From assembly GCA_945902805.1 (NCBI GenBank), contig CAMDMZ010000012.1:44692-108691 (forward strand): a DNA stretch of 64,000 nucleotides. The letters are read 5' to 3'. The stretch is from Propionivibrio dicarboxylicus. Its GTDB lineage: Bacteria; Pseudomonadota; Gammaproteobacteria; Burkholderiales; Rhodocyclaceae. The notes beneath the pieces are model-generated. The model worked only from the letters and a program-made list of their open reading frames with translations, searched no databases and was not told the DNA's origin. The translations under genes were made by a program, and so were the position numbers. Positions 27,036-35,373 of the stretch are shown here, piece after piece. The first letter of the stretch is position 1. Each line of letters opens with the position of its first letter.

Positions 27036-29183
27036 TCACTGCGGCGCCGGTTCCACCCGTTCAACCTGTACCAGGCAATCGTAAAACGTGGCGCTACCGC
27101 CATGGTCGGACAGCGCCTGGCTGGTTACCGCATTGCAGCTGTTGCCGTCCAGCGTGTGTTTGTGCCAAAAAATGCTGAAGGCGACGGCTACACCGGGGCG
27201 CGCGCGCTCGCTGATACGGACGCGGGCGAGATGACTACCGCGCTCATTGAAGATCCGCGCCGTCTCGCCAGCGCCGACTTTTCGGGCCGCCGCGTCGGTC
27301 GGATGCAAAACCACTATCGGTTCGTGACTGTCACCGGCCAGCACGCGCAGGCTCTCGATATTGGCGAAACTTGAATTGAGCAGATGGCGCGGCGGCGGGC
27401 TGATTAGCTGCAAGGGGTAGATCTGCGCACGCGGACTCTTCCAGTCTTCGTGGTTGTCGCGCACCTGTGGCAAGGGCTGATCGAGTTCAGAACTGGTGAA
27501 CTGGAAGCGGCTATCGGCGGTGGCAAAGCCACCGAGCGCAAAGGGCGCGCCATGCGTCGCCGCCACGTTCAGCTTGCTGTGTCCCTGGGCAAACAACTGC
27601 GGCAACACGTCGCCACCGAATGCCGGGTGCTGCCAGTCAAAGGCTTCGCTGGCGATTTGTGCGTCACTGGCGGCCAGCGCCGGATCACTCAGGGCAGGGC
27701 ATTCATTGCCCAAGATATCGGCCAGGCGGATGGCAAGTTCGCGGAAGATGCGACTGTTCGAACGCGCCTCGGACAAAGGCGGAATCGCCGGTCGGTTGAG
27801 CAGCACATGCAAATGTCCATACGCACCGTGCAAGTCGAAATGCTCAAGCTGAGTTGTTGCGGGTAGCACGATATCCGCATAATCGGCAGTATCGGTCTGG
27901 AAGTGTTCGAGAACGACAGTGAATAAGTCGTCGCGGGCAAAACCACGCCGTACCGCGTTGCTATCGGGCGCCACGGCCACCGGGTTGCTGTTATAGACCA
28001 CCAGCGCATCAATGCGTCCGTCGTCGTCCGTGTTCAGGGCATCGCCGATCGTGCTCATGTTGATCCAGCGCGGCGCACGGTCTCCAAGCAGGTCGGGACG
28101 GGTTACTGCGGCGCGCTTGGGCAGCCAGCCACTGGTCGACAACACCGCTCCACCGCTGCGTTCGCGCCAGTGGCCGACCAAAGCCGGCAGGGCCATGATG
28201 GCGCGCACCGCATCACCGCCACCGGCATTGCGCTGCATGCCGTAGTTCAAGCGAATCGCCGCCGGACGGGTGGTGGCATAGGCGTCCGCCAGCGCTTCGA
28301 TCTGCGTCGGGTCGATGTCGCACCAGGCGGCGGCACGCTGCGGCGACCATTCGGCCGCGCGTTGCAGGAATTCCCCGGCGCCGGTGGTGTAGCGCGCCAG
28401 GTAATCGTGATCCAGATGTCCATCGCGTTGAAGCACATGGGCGATCGCGTAGGCCAGCGCGGTGTCGGTGCCCGGCCGCAGGGCGATGTGATGCTGGCAT
28501 TTTTCGGCCGAATCCGAGCGGTAGGGATCGATTGCCCACAGTACGGCGCCATCTCGCTTGGCCTGCTGCACCTTGGCCCACAGATGAACATGGCTGGTGA
28601 TCGGATTGCTACCCCAGAGAATAATCAACTTGGCGCCAGCAATGGCTTCCGGGTCCATGCCGATGTTTTTACCCATGGTCAGGCGCAAGCCTTCCCCGCC
28701 GGCCTCCGAGCAAATGGTGCGTTTCAGGCGGCTGGCGCCGAGGGCGTGGAACAGCCGGCTGGCCATGCCTTCGCCTTGCACCTGACCCATGGTGCCGGCA
28801 TAGCTGTAGGGCAGGACAGCCTCCGGGTTGCGTCGCCAGATTTCGGCCAGGCGTTGCGCAATGATCGTATAAGCCTCGTCCCAGCCGATTGCCACAAATT
28901 GGCCAGCACCCTTCGGGCCGACGCGCTTGAGCGGGGTCTTCAGTCGATCGGGATGATAAGTGCGTTCGGCGTAGCGACTGACTTTGGTGCACAAGGTTCC
29001 GGCGGTCAAGGCATGTGTCGGATCGCCCTTGACGGCGACAACACGACCATTTTCAACGCGTACCCGCATGGCGCAGGTATCCGGGCAATCGTGCGGACAG
29101 GCCGCCTGGACGTCGCCGTCGTACGGCGGGAGAGAGGTCCAGGCTTCAAGTTGGGCAAGGATGTTGGTAGGCATGGGTGTCAT
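27036..29183 (-). CDS. Cytoplasmic molybdopterin oxidoreductase with one 4Fe-4S cluster
   Basis: A 715-residue member of the DMSO-reductase/formate-dehydrogenase superfamily. Cluster ligands are C29, C33, C37 (ACPHDCPDTC) and C65 (GTLCTKV). The probable molybdenum ligand is C158 in RTICSEAGGEG. Bis-MGD contacts include LIILWGSNPITSHVH, WAIDPYRSDSAEK and VVYNSNPVAV. There is no twin-arginine signal, so it should act in the cytoplasm. No small subunit or membrane anchor is adjacent, and the substrate is unknown. Near residue 640 the stretch AARKVGAGETARIF contains a dispersed-repeat copy in the C-terminal domain. Its ATG at 29183 lacks a clear ribosome site; a second ATG lies 9 nt in. Confidence 0.88.
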   Translation of the reverse strand: MTPMPTNILAQLEAWTSLPPYDGDVQAACPHDCPDTCAMRVRVENGRVVAVKGDPTHALTAGTLCTKVSRYAERTYHPDRLKTPLKRVGPKGAGQFVAIGWDEAYTIIAQRLAEIWRRNPEAVLPYSYAGTMGQVQGEGMASRLFHALGASRLKRTICSEAGGEGLRLTMGKNIGMDPEAIAGAKLIILWGSNPITSHVHLWAKVQQAKRDGAVLWAIDPYRSDSAEKCQHHIALRPGTDTALAYAIAHVLQRDGHLDHDYLARYTTGAGEFLQRAAEWSPQRAAAWCDIDPTQIEALADAYATTRPAAIRLNYGMQRNAGGGDAVRAIMALPALVGHWRERSGGAVLSTSGWLPKRAAVTRPDLLGDRAPRWINMSTIGDALNTDDDGRIDALVVYNSNPVAVAPDSNAVRRGFARDDLFTVVLEHFQTDTADYADIVLPATTQLEHFDLHGAYGHLHVLLNRPAIPPLSEARSNSRIFRELAIRLADILGNECPALSDPALAASDAQIASEAFDWQHPAFGGDVLPQLFAQGHSKLNVAATHGAPFALGGFATADSRFQFTSSELDQPLPQVRDNHEDWKSPRAQIYPLQLISPPPRHLLNSSFANIESLRVLAGDSHEPIVVLHPTDAAARKVGAGETARIFNERGSHLARVRISERARPGVAVAFSIFWHKHTLDGNSCNAVTSQALSDHGGSATFYDCLVQVERVEPAPQ
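27259..27284 (+). repeat. Dispersed 26-bp repeat, copy 8 (inside the molybdopterin oxidoreductase)
   Basis: GCCGTCTCGCCAG then CGCCGACTTTTCG on the plus strand. In the minus-strand gene it is read as KVGAGETA, the same frame as in the beta-oxidation and YqaA genes. Confidence 0.85.
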
Positions 29184-29251
29184 GATACTGGCCGGAATTG
29201 ACGGATGGACTTACTTGGGTGTGCGCCCCGTTACCCGCTCAATATCCACTC

Positions 29252-30019
29252 TCAGCCCGGAACAAAATAGCGCTGCTCGCCATCAGCAATTTCACGCAAT
29301 GGATGACCATAGAGGCGTGACAGTGTATCGCTGCGCATCACCTCGGCGACCGGACCCTCCTCGATGCCGCCGTCACCAAAAAGCAGCAAGGCGCGGTCGG
29401 CATGGCGCAGCGCCAGATTGATATCGTGTAGCGCCATCACCACGGCGAGGCCCGCCTCACGCGCCTGGCGTGACAGCAAATTGAGCACCGCCACCTGATG
29501 ATTGAGATCGAGATGCGCCAGTGGCTCGTCGAGCAGGGCGAGTTGCGGCGCCTGCGTCAGCAGCGTGGCGATCGCCAGGCGCTGCCGTTCTCCGCCGGAC
29601 AATGTATGCACGTCGCGTTGCTCCAGACCGTCGAGATTCACCGCCGCCAGGGCCTGGCGTGCGAGACGCGCATCGGCAGCACTTTCCCAGGACCAGCGAT
29701 CCAGCCAGGGGTGCCGGCCCACCAGCGCTGTTTCCAGCACGCTGGCGGGAAAGGCATCGTTCTGTTGCTGGAGCAAGAGCCCGCGCTGACGTGCCAGCTG
29801 TGGCGCGGACTGTTCAGCGAGCGCTGTGCCACAGATTGAAATCACACCGGCAGCAGGCGCACGCACGCCGGCAAGCGTATGCAGCAGGGTCGTCTTGCCC
29901 GCTCCGTTGCGCCCCAGAATGGCCAGACGTTCGCCAGCGGAAAGAGTGAAATCCATGTTCCGCACCACATCTCGGCCACCGATGTTGACCGTCAATCCAC
30001 GGCAGGCGAGAACGCTCAT
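29252..30019 (-). CDS. btuD: Cobalamin ABC transporter ATPase
   Basis: The ATP-hydrolysing subunit of a BtuCD-type B12 importer, 255 residues. Walker A is GRNGAGKTTLLHTL, the signature is LSGGERQRLAIATLL, Walker B is LALLDEPLAHLDL and the switch histidine is in VMALHDINLALRHAD. I use the ATG at 30019, which overlaps the permease stop by four bases; a longer in-frame extension would lie inside the permease gene. It is the third gene of the riboswitch-controlled btuB-btuC-btuD unit. FecCD-type siderophore ATPases look similar, and the riboswitch decides the assignment. Confidence 0.92.
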   Translation of the reverse strand: MSVLACRGLTVNIGGRDVVRNMDFTLSAGERLAILGRNGAGKTTLLHTLAGVRAPAAGVISICGTALAEQSAPQLARQRGLLLQQQNDAFPASVLETALVGRHPWLDRWSWESAADARLARQALAAVNLDGLEQRDVHTLSGGERQRLAIATLLTQAPQLALLDEPLAHLDLNHQVAVLNLLSRQAREAGLAVVMALHDINLALRHADRALLLFGDGGIEEGPVAEVMRSDTLSRLYGHPLREIADGEQRYFVPG

Positions 30020-31017
30020 GCCGGCCCTCCCTGTGCCCCTTTGGGCTGGCGTGACAGCAGATAAAGGAACAGGGGAACGCCCAGCAGCGCTGTCAGAACC
30101 CCGACCGGCAATTGCTGTGGCGCAATGACGGTGCGCGCCAGCGTATCGGCTACCACCAGCAAGGCGCCGCCTGCCAAGGTGGCGGCCGGCAGCAGAATGC
30201 GCTGATCGTTGCCGACCGCCAGCCGCACCAGATGCGGCACCACCAGCCCGACAAAACCGACGCTGCCAGTCGTTGTCACCGCCATGGCAGTGCATAGCGA
30301 CGCCAGCACATACACAAGCCAGCGCAAGCGGGCGACGCTGACGCCGAGACTGCGTGCTATCAGATCACCGCGCGCCATCATGTTCAGATCGCGCGCCAGC
30401 GGTAAGGTCGCGAGTAAGCAGGCGCCGAGCACGATCAGTGCCGGCCATGGCGTGGCGGCATGGGAGAGATCGCCCATGAGCCAGAACAGCATGCCACGCA
30501 GTGTTTGTTCGGGCGCAATGGACAGGATCAGTGCCACCACCGCGCCACACCCGGCGGCAATGATGACGCCCGTGAGCAGGAGTCGCGTTTGCGTCCAACT
30601 GCCGTCGCCGCGCGCCAACCCGAAAACCAAGAGCATCGCACCCATGGCGCCCGCAAAGGCGCCGCTGTGCAGCAACAATAAAGGCAAGCCAAACAGCATG
30701 GCAAACAAGGCACCGACAGCCGCACCGCCAGAAACCCCGAGTACATAGGGGTCGGCCAGCGGATTGCGCAACAGCACTTGCATCAAGGCGCCGGCCAGTG
30801 CCAGCAAGCCGCCGCAGGCGAAGGCGGCCAGTGCACGCGGCAGCCGCAAACCGAGGATCACCCCGCTCGCCATGCCGTCCCCGCCACCATTGAGCGCCGC
30901 CCAGATTTCGCTGGGAGCGACGGCATAGGAGCCCACCAGCAGGGCCGCACCAAGACTGACCAGAGCCAGCAGGAACAGGACGGCAACGACCAGCAGGGCG
31001 CGGCGGCGAGTGGGCAT
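30016..31017 (-). CDS. btuC: Cobalamin ABC transporter permease
   Basis: A FecCD/BtuC-type permease of 333 residues with about ten membrane helices. Conserved stretches are LRLPRALAAFACGGLLALAG, LRNPLADPYVLGVSGGAAVGAL and GSVGFVGLVVPHLVRL. The ATG at 31017 lies 11 nt after the btuB stop; the stop overlaps the ATPase start by four bases (ATGA). It forms the transport channel and receives B12 from the binding protein. B12 specificity is inferred from the upstream riboswitch and btuB. Confidence 0.92.
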   Translation of the reverse strand: MPTRRRALLVVAVLFLLALVSLGAALLVGSYAVAPSEIWAALNGGGDGMASGVILGLRLPRALAAFACGGLLALAGALMQVLLRNPLADPYVLGVSGGAAVGALFAMLFGLPLLLLHSGAFAGAMGAMLLVFGLARGDGSWTQTRLLLTGVIIAAGCGAVVALILSIAPEQTLRGMLFWLMGDLSHAATPWPALIVLGACLLATLPLARDLNMMARGDLIARSLGVSVARLRWLVYVLASLCTAMAVTTTGSVGFVGLVVPHLVRLAVGNDQRILLPAATLAGGALLVVADTLARTVIAPQQLPVGVLTALLGVPLFLYLLSRQPKGAQGGPA

Positions 31018-31028
31018 GGATGACGGAC

Positions 31029-32843
31029 TTACTTGGGTCGATAACGCAAGCCGACAAACAGCTCGCGTCCCGGCACGGCGTAGGACCAGGCATTTTCATA
31101 GACGCGATCGAACAGGTTGTTGAGGCGTCCTTCCAGTGTCCAATCCTTGCTCAGTGGTGTGCTGGCGAACAGATTCGCCACCGCGTAACCGCTCATCGGC
31201 CGGTCCTGACTGGGCGTATCAAAACGCTGACCGACGGCGCTGGTTTCGCCACCGAGCTTCCAGTCGCCGGGCGAATACGTCACCGCCAGTTTGAGCATGT
31301 TCGCCGGTCGTCGCTGCAGGCGATTACCGGTTGCCTCGTCGATTGGCTTCATGACATCAACGTGGCTGTCGAACTGCCAGGCATCACGGACAAAGCCATA
31401 GCCGAAACTGGTGCCGGTGATATGTGCTTTACCGACGTTGCTGATCGGGTAACCGCCGATCAGATCGCTGATGTGGTTGTCGAATACCGTCACACTGGCG
31501 TGCTGACCATCCTTTTGCCAGTGTGCGCCGATCTCGCGATTGCGCGCTTTCTCCGGCTTCAGCGTGGCATTGCCGAAATCGGGGTAGTAGAGCTGGTTGA
31601 AGCTGGGCGCCTTGAATGCCGTTCCGGTCGAAGCGCGCAGCTGCCATTCCGGCGAGAAGCGATAGCCGTAACCGAGCGAACCCGTCGTGTGGGTTCCGTA
31701 CTGTGAGTTGTCATCGCTGCGCATGGACGTCTGCCAGCTGTGATTGCCCACATTGCCTTGATAGCCGACCACCACCGAATCGATGGTGCGCTTGCTCACC
31801 GCATAACTTGTCGTCCCGCTGACTTTTTGCTCGACATTCTCAAGCGCCACCATCAAACGCCCGACGGCCAGTTGGACATCGTTTTGCCACAGCCATTGGG
31901 TTTGCTTGGTGCTAAACAGGTAGCGCTCAAACGAGAAAATCTCCGCCCAGTCTTCGCTCGAACTCATCCGCAAATCCGAGGTCCAGTCCGTCGTGAGCCG
32001 GTTTCGTAGCGAGAGGCTGGCCACCCGGTTCTTGTCGTTGCTGTAATCGTCGGCGGTCAGCCCGCTGCCGTCGTAGTGATTGCGGCTACGGGTTTCGAGC
32101 ACGCTCGCGCCCACCTGATGCCCAGGAGCGATGTCAAAAGCCAGGCGCCCGCTAATGGCCGTATTGCGATAGCCATCAGCGTCCGGATTGGGGAGCGACC
32201 AATTAACCGTGTTGAAGCGCTCCGGATCGGCGGCGACGTTGAAACCGTCGGTGGTGTAATGCGACGCCGACAGGTTGTAGGACAAAGCCTCGGTACTACC
32301 AGAAACGCCAGTTTGCGCTTCACGCGTGCCGCGCGAGCCAATGCTGGCGAAGGCATTCAATTGCGGAGGTCCTTCGCCCCGCTTGGTGAATATCTGAATC
32401 ACGCCGCCGATGGCATCCGAGCCGTAAAGACTGGATGCCGGGCCGCGCAGGATTTCGATGCGCTCTATTTGCGACAGTGGCAGGTTGTGTAAGGTCGCTT
32501 GCCCCGTCGTTACCGACCCCAGTGGTACGCCGTCGATCAGCAGCAGGATGTGCGTGGATGCCGTACCGCGCATGAACAGACTGGCGGGCTTGCCATGCCC
32601 GCCGGTATCGACGACGTGCAGCCCCGGTTGGCGTGAGAGCAAATCCGGCAGTGTGCTGGGGCCGGCTTGTTCGATGGCAACGCGGTCGATCACCGTGATG
32701 TCGGCGATCACCTCATTGACGCGAGTCGGGCTACGAGTGGCGGTGACAACAATCGTCGCATCGTCAGCGGTCGTGGCAAAGGCAGTTGGAAAAGCGAGAG
32801 AAAGAGCGACGGCGACAGCCGAGCGCGAATGGCGGATAGACAT
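31029..32843 (-). CDS. btuB: TonB-dependent outer-membrane cobalamin receptor
   Basis: A TonB-dependent outer-membrane receptor, about 604 residues from the ATG at 32843, where GGGGAG lies 7 nt upstream. A signal peptide (AVAVALSLAFPTAFA) is followed by the TonB box region DDATIVVTATRSPT. The plug domain shows STLPDLLSRQPGLHV, LLIDGVPLGSV and IERIEILRGPASSLYGSDAIGGVIQI. The barrel ends with LFDRVYENAWSYAVPGRELFVGLRY. The size and plug motifs fit BtuB, and the cobalamin riboswitch immediately upstream supports B12 as ligand. An alternative start at 32885 would place extra residues before the signal peptide. Confidence 0.93.
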   Translation of the reverse strand: MSIRHSRSAVAVALSLAFPTAFATTADDATIVVTATRSPTRVNEVIADITVIDRVAIEQAGPSTLPDLLSRQPGLHVVDTGGHGKPASLFMRGTASTHILLLIDGVPLGSVTTGQATLHNLPLSQIERIEILRGPASSLYGSDAIGGVIQIFTKRGEGPPQLNAFASIGSRGTREAQTGVSGSTEALSYNLSASHYTTDGFNVAADPERFNTVNWSLPNPDADGYRNTAISGRLAFDIAPGHQVGASVLETRSRNHYDGSGLTADDYSNDKNRVASLSLRNRLTTDWTSDLRMSSSEDWAEIFSFERYLFSTKQTQWLWQNDVQLAVGRLMVALENVEQKVSGTTSYAVSKRTIDSVVVGYQGNVGNHSWQTSMRSDDNSQYGTHTTGSLGYGYRFSPEWQLRASTGTAFKAPSFNQLYYPDFGNATLKPEKARNREIGAHWQKDGQHASVTVFDNHISDLIGGYPISNVGKAHITGTSFGYGFVRDAWQFDSHVDVMKPIDEATGNRLQRRPANMLKLAVTYSPGDWKLGGETSAVGQRFDTPSQDRPMSGYAVANLFASTPLSKDWTLEGRLNNLFDRVYENAWSYAVPGRELFVGLRYRPK

Positions 32844-32982
32844 AAATACTCCCCGTGTGGCCAGCGTCCCCGCAGGCCATGACATTGCATGAACGAAAAC
32901 GTGTGGGGAAAAGCACGGGAGCGGACGCAGACGGCGTCGGCTGACGCATGCTGCCTCCCCGCAGCGCTTTCAACGAATGTCC

Positions 32983-33170
32983 GTGGCCGGTCTCCGGGCT
33001 CGGAAGTTTTGACGCGTCGCCTTCCCGGATTGCTCCAGTGGCTTTCGGGGCCGCTCATGGCCCTGAGTGACGCGCCCGCACTTCCTTACCGTTGCGGGGG
33101 CAGCGCCGGAATTGCAGCCATCGAGATGATTTGGTTGCGCACCGGCTTCCCGTTTCACCCGTGGGAAAAT
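32983..33170 (-). promoter_or_regulatory. Cobalamin (adenosylcobalamin) riboswitch upstream of btuB
   Basis: On the minus strand the conserved aptamer elements occur in the right order: GGGAAGCCGGTGCGCAACC, then GCGCTGCCCCCGCAACGG with TAA, then GCCACTGG, CCGGGAAGGCG, and a B12-box-like AGCCCGGAGACCGGCC ending near 32985. It lies about 140 nt upstream of the btuB ATG. Between them GCTGC/GCAGC and GACGC/GCGTC stems could form the expression platform. Binding of the cofactor should shut off btuBCD expression (family knowledge). Confidence 0.93.
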
Positions 33171-33211
33171 TCCCCTTTGGGCACCGCGGACAAGGCGCGA
33201 ATCTTAGCACC

Positions 33212-33237
33212 GCCGTCCCGCCAGCACCGACTTTTTG
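33212..33237 (+). repeat. Dispersed 26-bp repeat, copy 9 (intergenic)
   Basis: GCCGTCCCGCCAG then CACCGACTTTTTG. It lies in the divergent promoter region between the cobalamin riboswitch (minus) and the zapB-like gene (plus). Confidence 0.92.
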
Positions 33238-33329
33238 GTCGGCTCCGGCCTTCGCGTGTGTCGCAAAACACTTGCGCTTTCACGGCTTGTTGCTTGACCG
33301 AGAACGGTTTTTCCAACAAACTGCACGCC

Positions 33330-33524
33330 ATGAGTATTTCTCTGGACACCCTCGAACAGCGCATCGATCAGTTGTTATCGATGTGCGGCAGCCTGCGCGA
33401 TGAAAACGCGAGTCTGCGTGCGCGCGTCGTCCATCTTGAGGCGGACAAGCACGCCCTGGCGCAGAAAATCGATACGGCCGCCGTGCGCCTCGAAGCCCTT
33501 ATGGAACACTTGCCCGAAGAATGA
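33330..33524 (+). CDS. Small coiled-coil protein (TIGR02449/ZapB-like), probable cell division factor
   Basis: A 64-residue protein predicted to be almost wholly a coiled coil: leucines and charged residues in heptads through LEQRIDQLLSMCGSLRDENA and ARVVHLEADKHALAQKID. Such proteins precede zapA in many beta- and gammaproteobacteria and resemble ZapB. Its stop overlaps the zapA ATG by four bases, so the two are coupled. The ATG at 33330 gives the usual MSISLDTLEQRID start; the upstream in-frame extension runs back through the riboswitch region and is not credible. No strong ribosome site is visible. Confidence 0.85.
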   Translation: MSISLDTLEQRIDQLLSMCGSLRDENASLRARVVHLEADKHALAQKIDTAAVRLEALMEHLPEE

Positions 33525-33835
33525 GCACGACTCTCGAATTCAAGTTGCTGGGCAAGGATTACCGCATCGCCTGCGAGCCCGACGAACGCGACGCCTTGCT
33601 CGCCTCTGTGGCCATGCTGGAAACCAAGCTAGGCGACTTCGGCAAGGTCGCCAGAGGCGGCGGCGAACGTGTTGCGGTCATGGCTGCGCTCGATCTCGCC
33701 CATGAATTGACGGTGCTGCGCAGCCGGCCGGCGAGCGAAAGTGCAGCGCTTGAAAGCGAATCGATTCAGCGTAGAATCGATCGCATCGAAGCGCGCGTTG
33801 CCGACGCTCTGGAACAGCACGAAACCCTGTTCTAA
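33521..33835 (+). CDS. zapA: Cell division protein ZapA
   Basis: A 104-residue ZapA homologue that binds and bundles FtsZ filaments at the division site. The N-terminal fold is LEFKLLGKDYRIACEPDERDALLASVAMLETKL, followed by VMAALDLAHEL and a C-terminal coiled coil (ESIQRRIDRIEARVADALEQ) used for dimerisation. It overlaps the zapB-like gene by four bases. The order zapB-like, zapA, 6S RNA is the conserved proteobacterial arrangement. Confidence 0.93.
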   Translation: MSTTLEFKLLGKDYRIACEPDERDALLASVAMLETKLGDFGKVARGGGERVAVMAALDLAHELTVLRSRPASESAALESESIQRRIDRIEARVADALEQHETLF

Positions 33836-33862
33836 CCCCGGCAGCATCGCTTCCCCGGGTTT

Positions 33863-34036
33863 CCCCTGCGGTGTTCGCCAAGGCCATACATTCCTTGAAC
33901 CAATGCTAATTGGCATGTGCCACCGCCCATCGACGCCGCCGTTGTGATCGCCCTTCGCGGGCGAACCTGAAGCGGCAGGAACGTGGCCACTCTGAACCCA
34001 GGTTCAGGATGCCGGCCAAACGGCACTCGCGGGGGA
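33863..34036 (+). ncRNA. ssrS: 6S RNA
   Basis: The 5' end CCCCTGCGGTGTTCGCC pairs with the 3' end GGCACTCGCGGGG to form the closing stem of 6S RNA. The bulge region TTGAACCAATGCTAATTGGC and the returning strand (GAACGTGGCCACTCTGAACC, TGCCGGCC) fit the long imperfect hairpin that mimics an open promoter. It begins 27 nt after the zapA stop, the classical position of ssrS. Its role is to sequester sigma-70 RNA polymerase in stationary phase (family knowledge). Ends are estimates. Confidence 0.9.
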
Positions 34037-34045
34037 TCTGATTTC

Positions 34046-34075
34046 AAGGCGCGACCAAACTCGCGCCTTCTTTGT
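34046..34075 (+). terminator. Rho-independent terminator after 6S RNA
   Basis: A perfect 9-bp stem, AAGGCGCGA and TCGCGCCTT with a six-base loop (CCAAAC), followed by CTTTGTC. It ends just before the start of the EAL/HDOD gene at 34084. Confidence 0.8.
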
Positions 34076-34083
34076 CTGCGGAA

Positions 34084-35355
34084 ATGAACGCTCCAGAAAC
34101 CAGCCCTCGTGCTTCTCTCCGTGAGGTCTATCTCGGTCGCCAACCTATCCTTGACAAGGATCAGGGTCTGGCTGGCTACGAGCTGTTGTTTCGGACATCG
34201 ACTAATCAACAAGACACTTTCGACGATCCGCGCGGAGCCACGGCCGATGTGGTGTGTAGCGCGTTCGCCCAGCTCGGTTTGCCGGATGTGCTCGGGCGGG
34301 TGCGGGCCTTCATCAATGTCGATGCCACGTTTCTCGCTGCAGATGTCATCGAGTTGTTGCCGAAAGACATGGTGGTGTTCGAGGTCACGGCAGATACCCT
34401 CAAGGACACAGCGGCGGCTGAGCGGTGCCGACATCTGAAGGAGATTGGCTACGAATTTGCCATCGTCGGTTTGAGCACCATCGACGACAGTTTGCGGCCA
34501 TTGCTGGCGCTGGCGAGCTTCCTGAAAATCGAGGTCAACAAACTGTCGCCGGACCAGTTGCAAAGCGTTGCCAGCGAACTGCGCACCACGCGGCGGCCCC
34601 TGATTGCCGCGTGCGTCGAATCGCAGCCGCAGATGGAACTTTGCTCCCTGCTTGGATTTACCCTGTTCCAGGGTTATTACTTCGCCAAGCCGGACATCAT
34701 CGAAGGGCGCATTCTGGATGCTTCGACGCACAGCATTTTCCGTCTCATCCAACTAATTACTGACGACGCCGAACTGGACCAAATCGAGAAGGCGTTTCGC
34801 ACCGAGCCGGCGTTGGTCGTCAATCTATTGCGCCTGACCAACTCGGTCGGCGTCGGTGCCCGCAGTCGCATCAGCTCGGTTCGCCACGCGGTGACGGTGA
34901 TTGGCCGCCGCCAACTGCAGCGCTGGTTGCAATTGCTGCTTTTCAGTCACGGCGCCAACGTGGACCTGAGCCATAATCCGCTGATGCAATACGCGGCCTT
35001 ACGTGGCCGTTTCATGGAGCTGTTGATTGATCGCTTGCATCGCGAGCGACGCGACCTGCGCGATGCCGCTTTCATCACCGGGCTGATGTCAGTCATGCCG
35101 GCCGCGCTGGGCATGTCGATGACCGACATCCTGACCCAGATTGCCGTCGATAACGATGTCCGCCTTGCCTTGTCGCGACGTGAAGGTACCCTGGGCCATC
35201 TGCTGGTGGTTCTCGACCGGTACGACGCCAACGACATTCCCGGCTTGATTGATGCGCTGGCGCGTTATGGCGGCGACGTGCATATGGGCTTGCTGGTCGA
35301 GATCCTGACCGAAGCCATGGCCTGGGTGCAACAGCTCGATGAGCCCAATGAGTGA
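34084..35355 (+). CDS. EAL-like/HDOD domain signalling protein
   Basis: A 423-residue cytoplasmic protein of the YuxH/CdgJ type. The N-terminal domain (about 15-205) is EAL-derived but degenerate: EVYLGRQPILDKDQGLAGYELLFR has ELL instead of EAL, and several metal-ligand motifs are missing, so cyclic-di-GMP hydrolysis is unlikely. The C-terminal HDOD domain (about 210-410) has TEPALVVNLLRLTNSVGVG and ISSVRHAVTVIGRRQLQRWLQL. Proteins of this architecture influence motility in other bacteria. It lies 18 nt before a PilU-like gene, suggesting a link to type IV pili (inference). The ATG at 34084 starts just after the 6S terminator; a TTG at 34072 overlaps that terminator. Confidence 0.88.
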   Translation: MNAPETSPRASLREVYLGRQPILDKDQGLAGYELLFRTSTNQQDTFDDPRGATADVVCSAFAQLGLPDVLGRVRAFINVDATFLAADVIELLPKDMVVFEVTADTLKDTAAAERCRHLKEIGYEFAIVGLSTIDDSLRPLLALASFLKIEVNKLSPDQLQSVASELRTTRRPLIAACVESQPQMELCSLLGFTLFQGYYFAKPDIIEGRILDASTHSIFRLIQLITDDAELDQIEKAFRTEPALVVNLLRLTNSVGVGARSRISSVRHAVTVIGRRQLQRWLQLLLFSHGANVDLSHNPLMQYAALRGRFMELLIDRLHRERRDLRDAAFITGLMSVMPAALGMSMTDILTQIAVDNDVRLALSRREGTLGHLLVVLDRYDANDIPGLIDALARYGGDVHMGLLVEILTEAMAWVQQLDEPNE

Positions 35356-35373
35356 CGACCCGGATCAGAGAAT

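Noticed and set aside
28170..29201. Long plus-strand open frame opposite the molybdopterin oxidoreductase
   Set aside because: No recognisable protein features. The minus-strand gene has all expected iron-sulphur and molybdenum motifs.
29199..31041. Shared 14-mer GGACTTACTTGGGT near 29207 and at 31025
   Set aside because: One copy lies at the end of btuB and the other in a short gap. Similarity does not extend beyond the 14 bases, so it may be chance.
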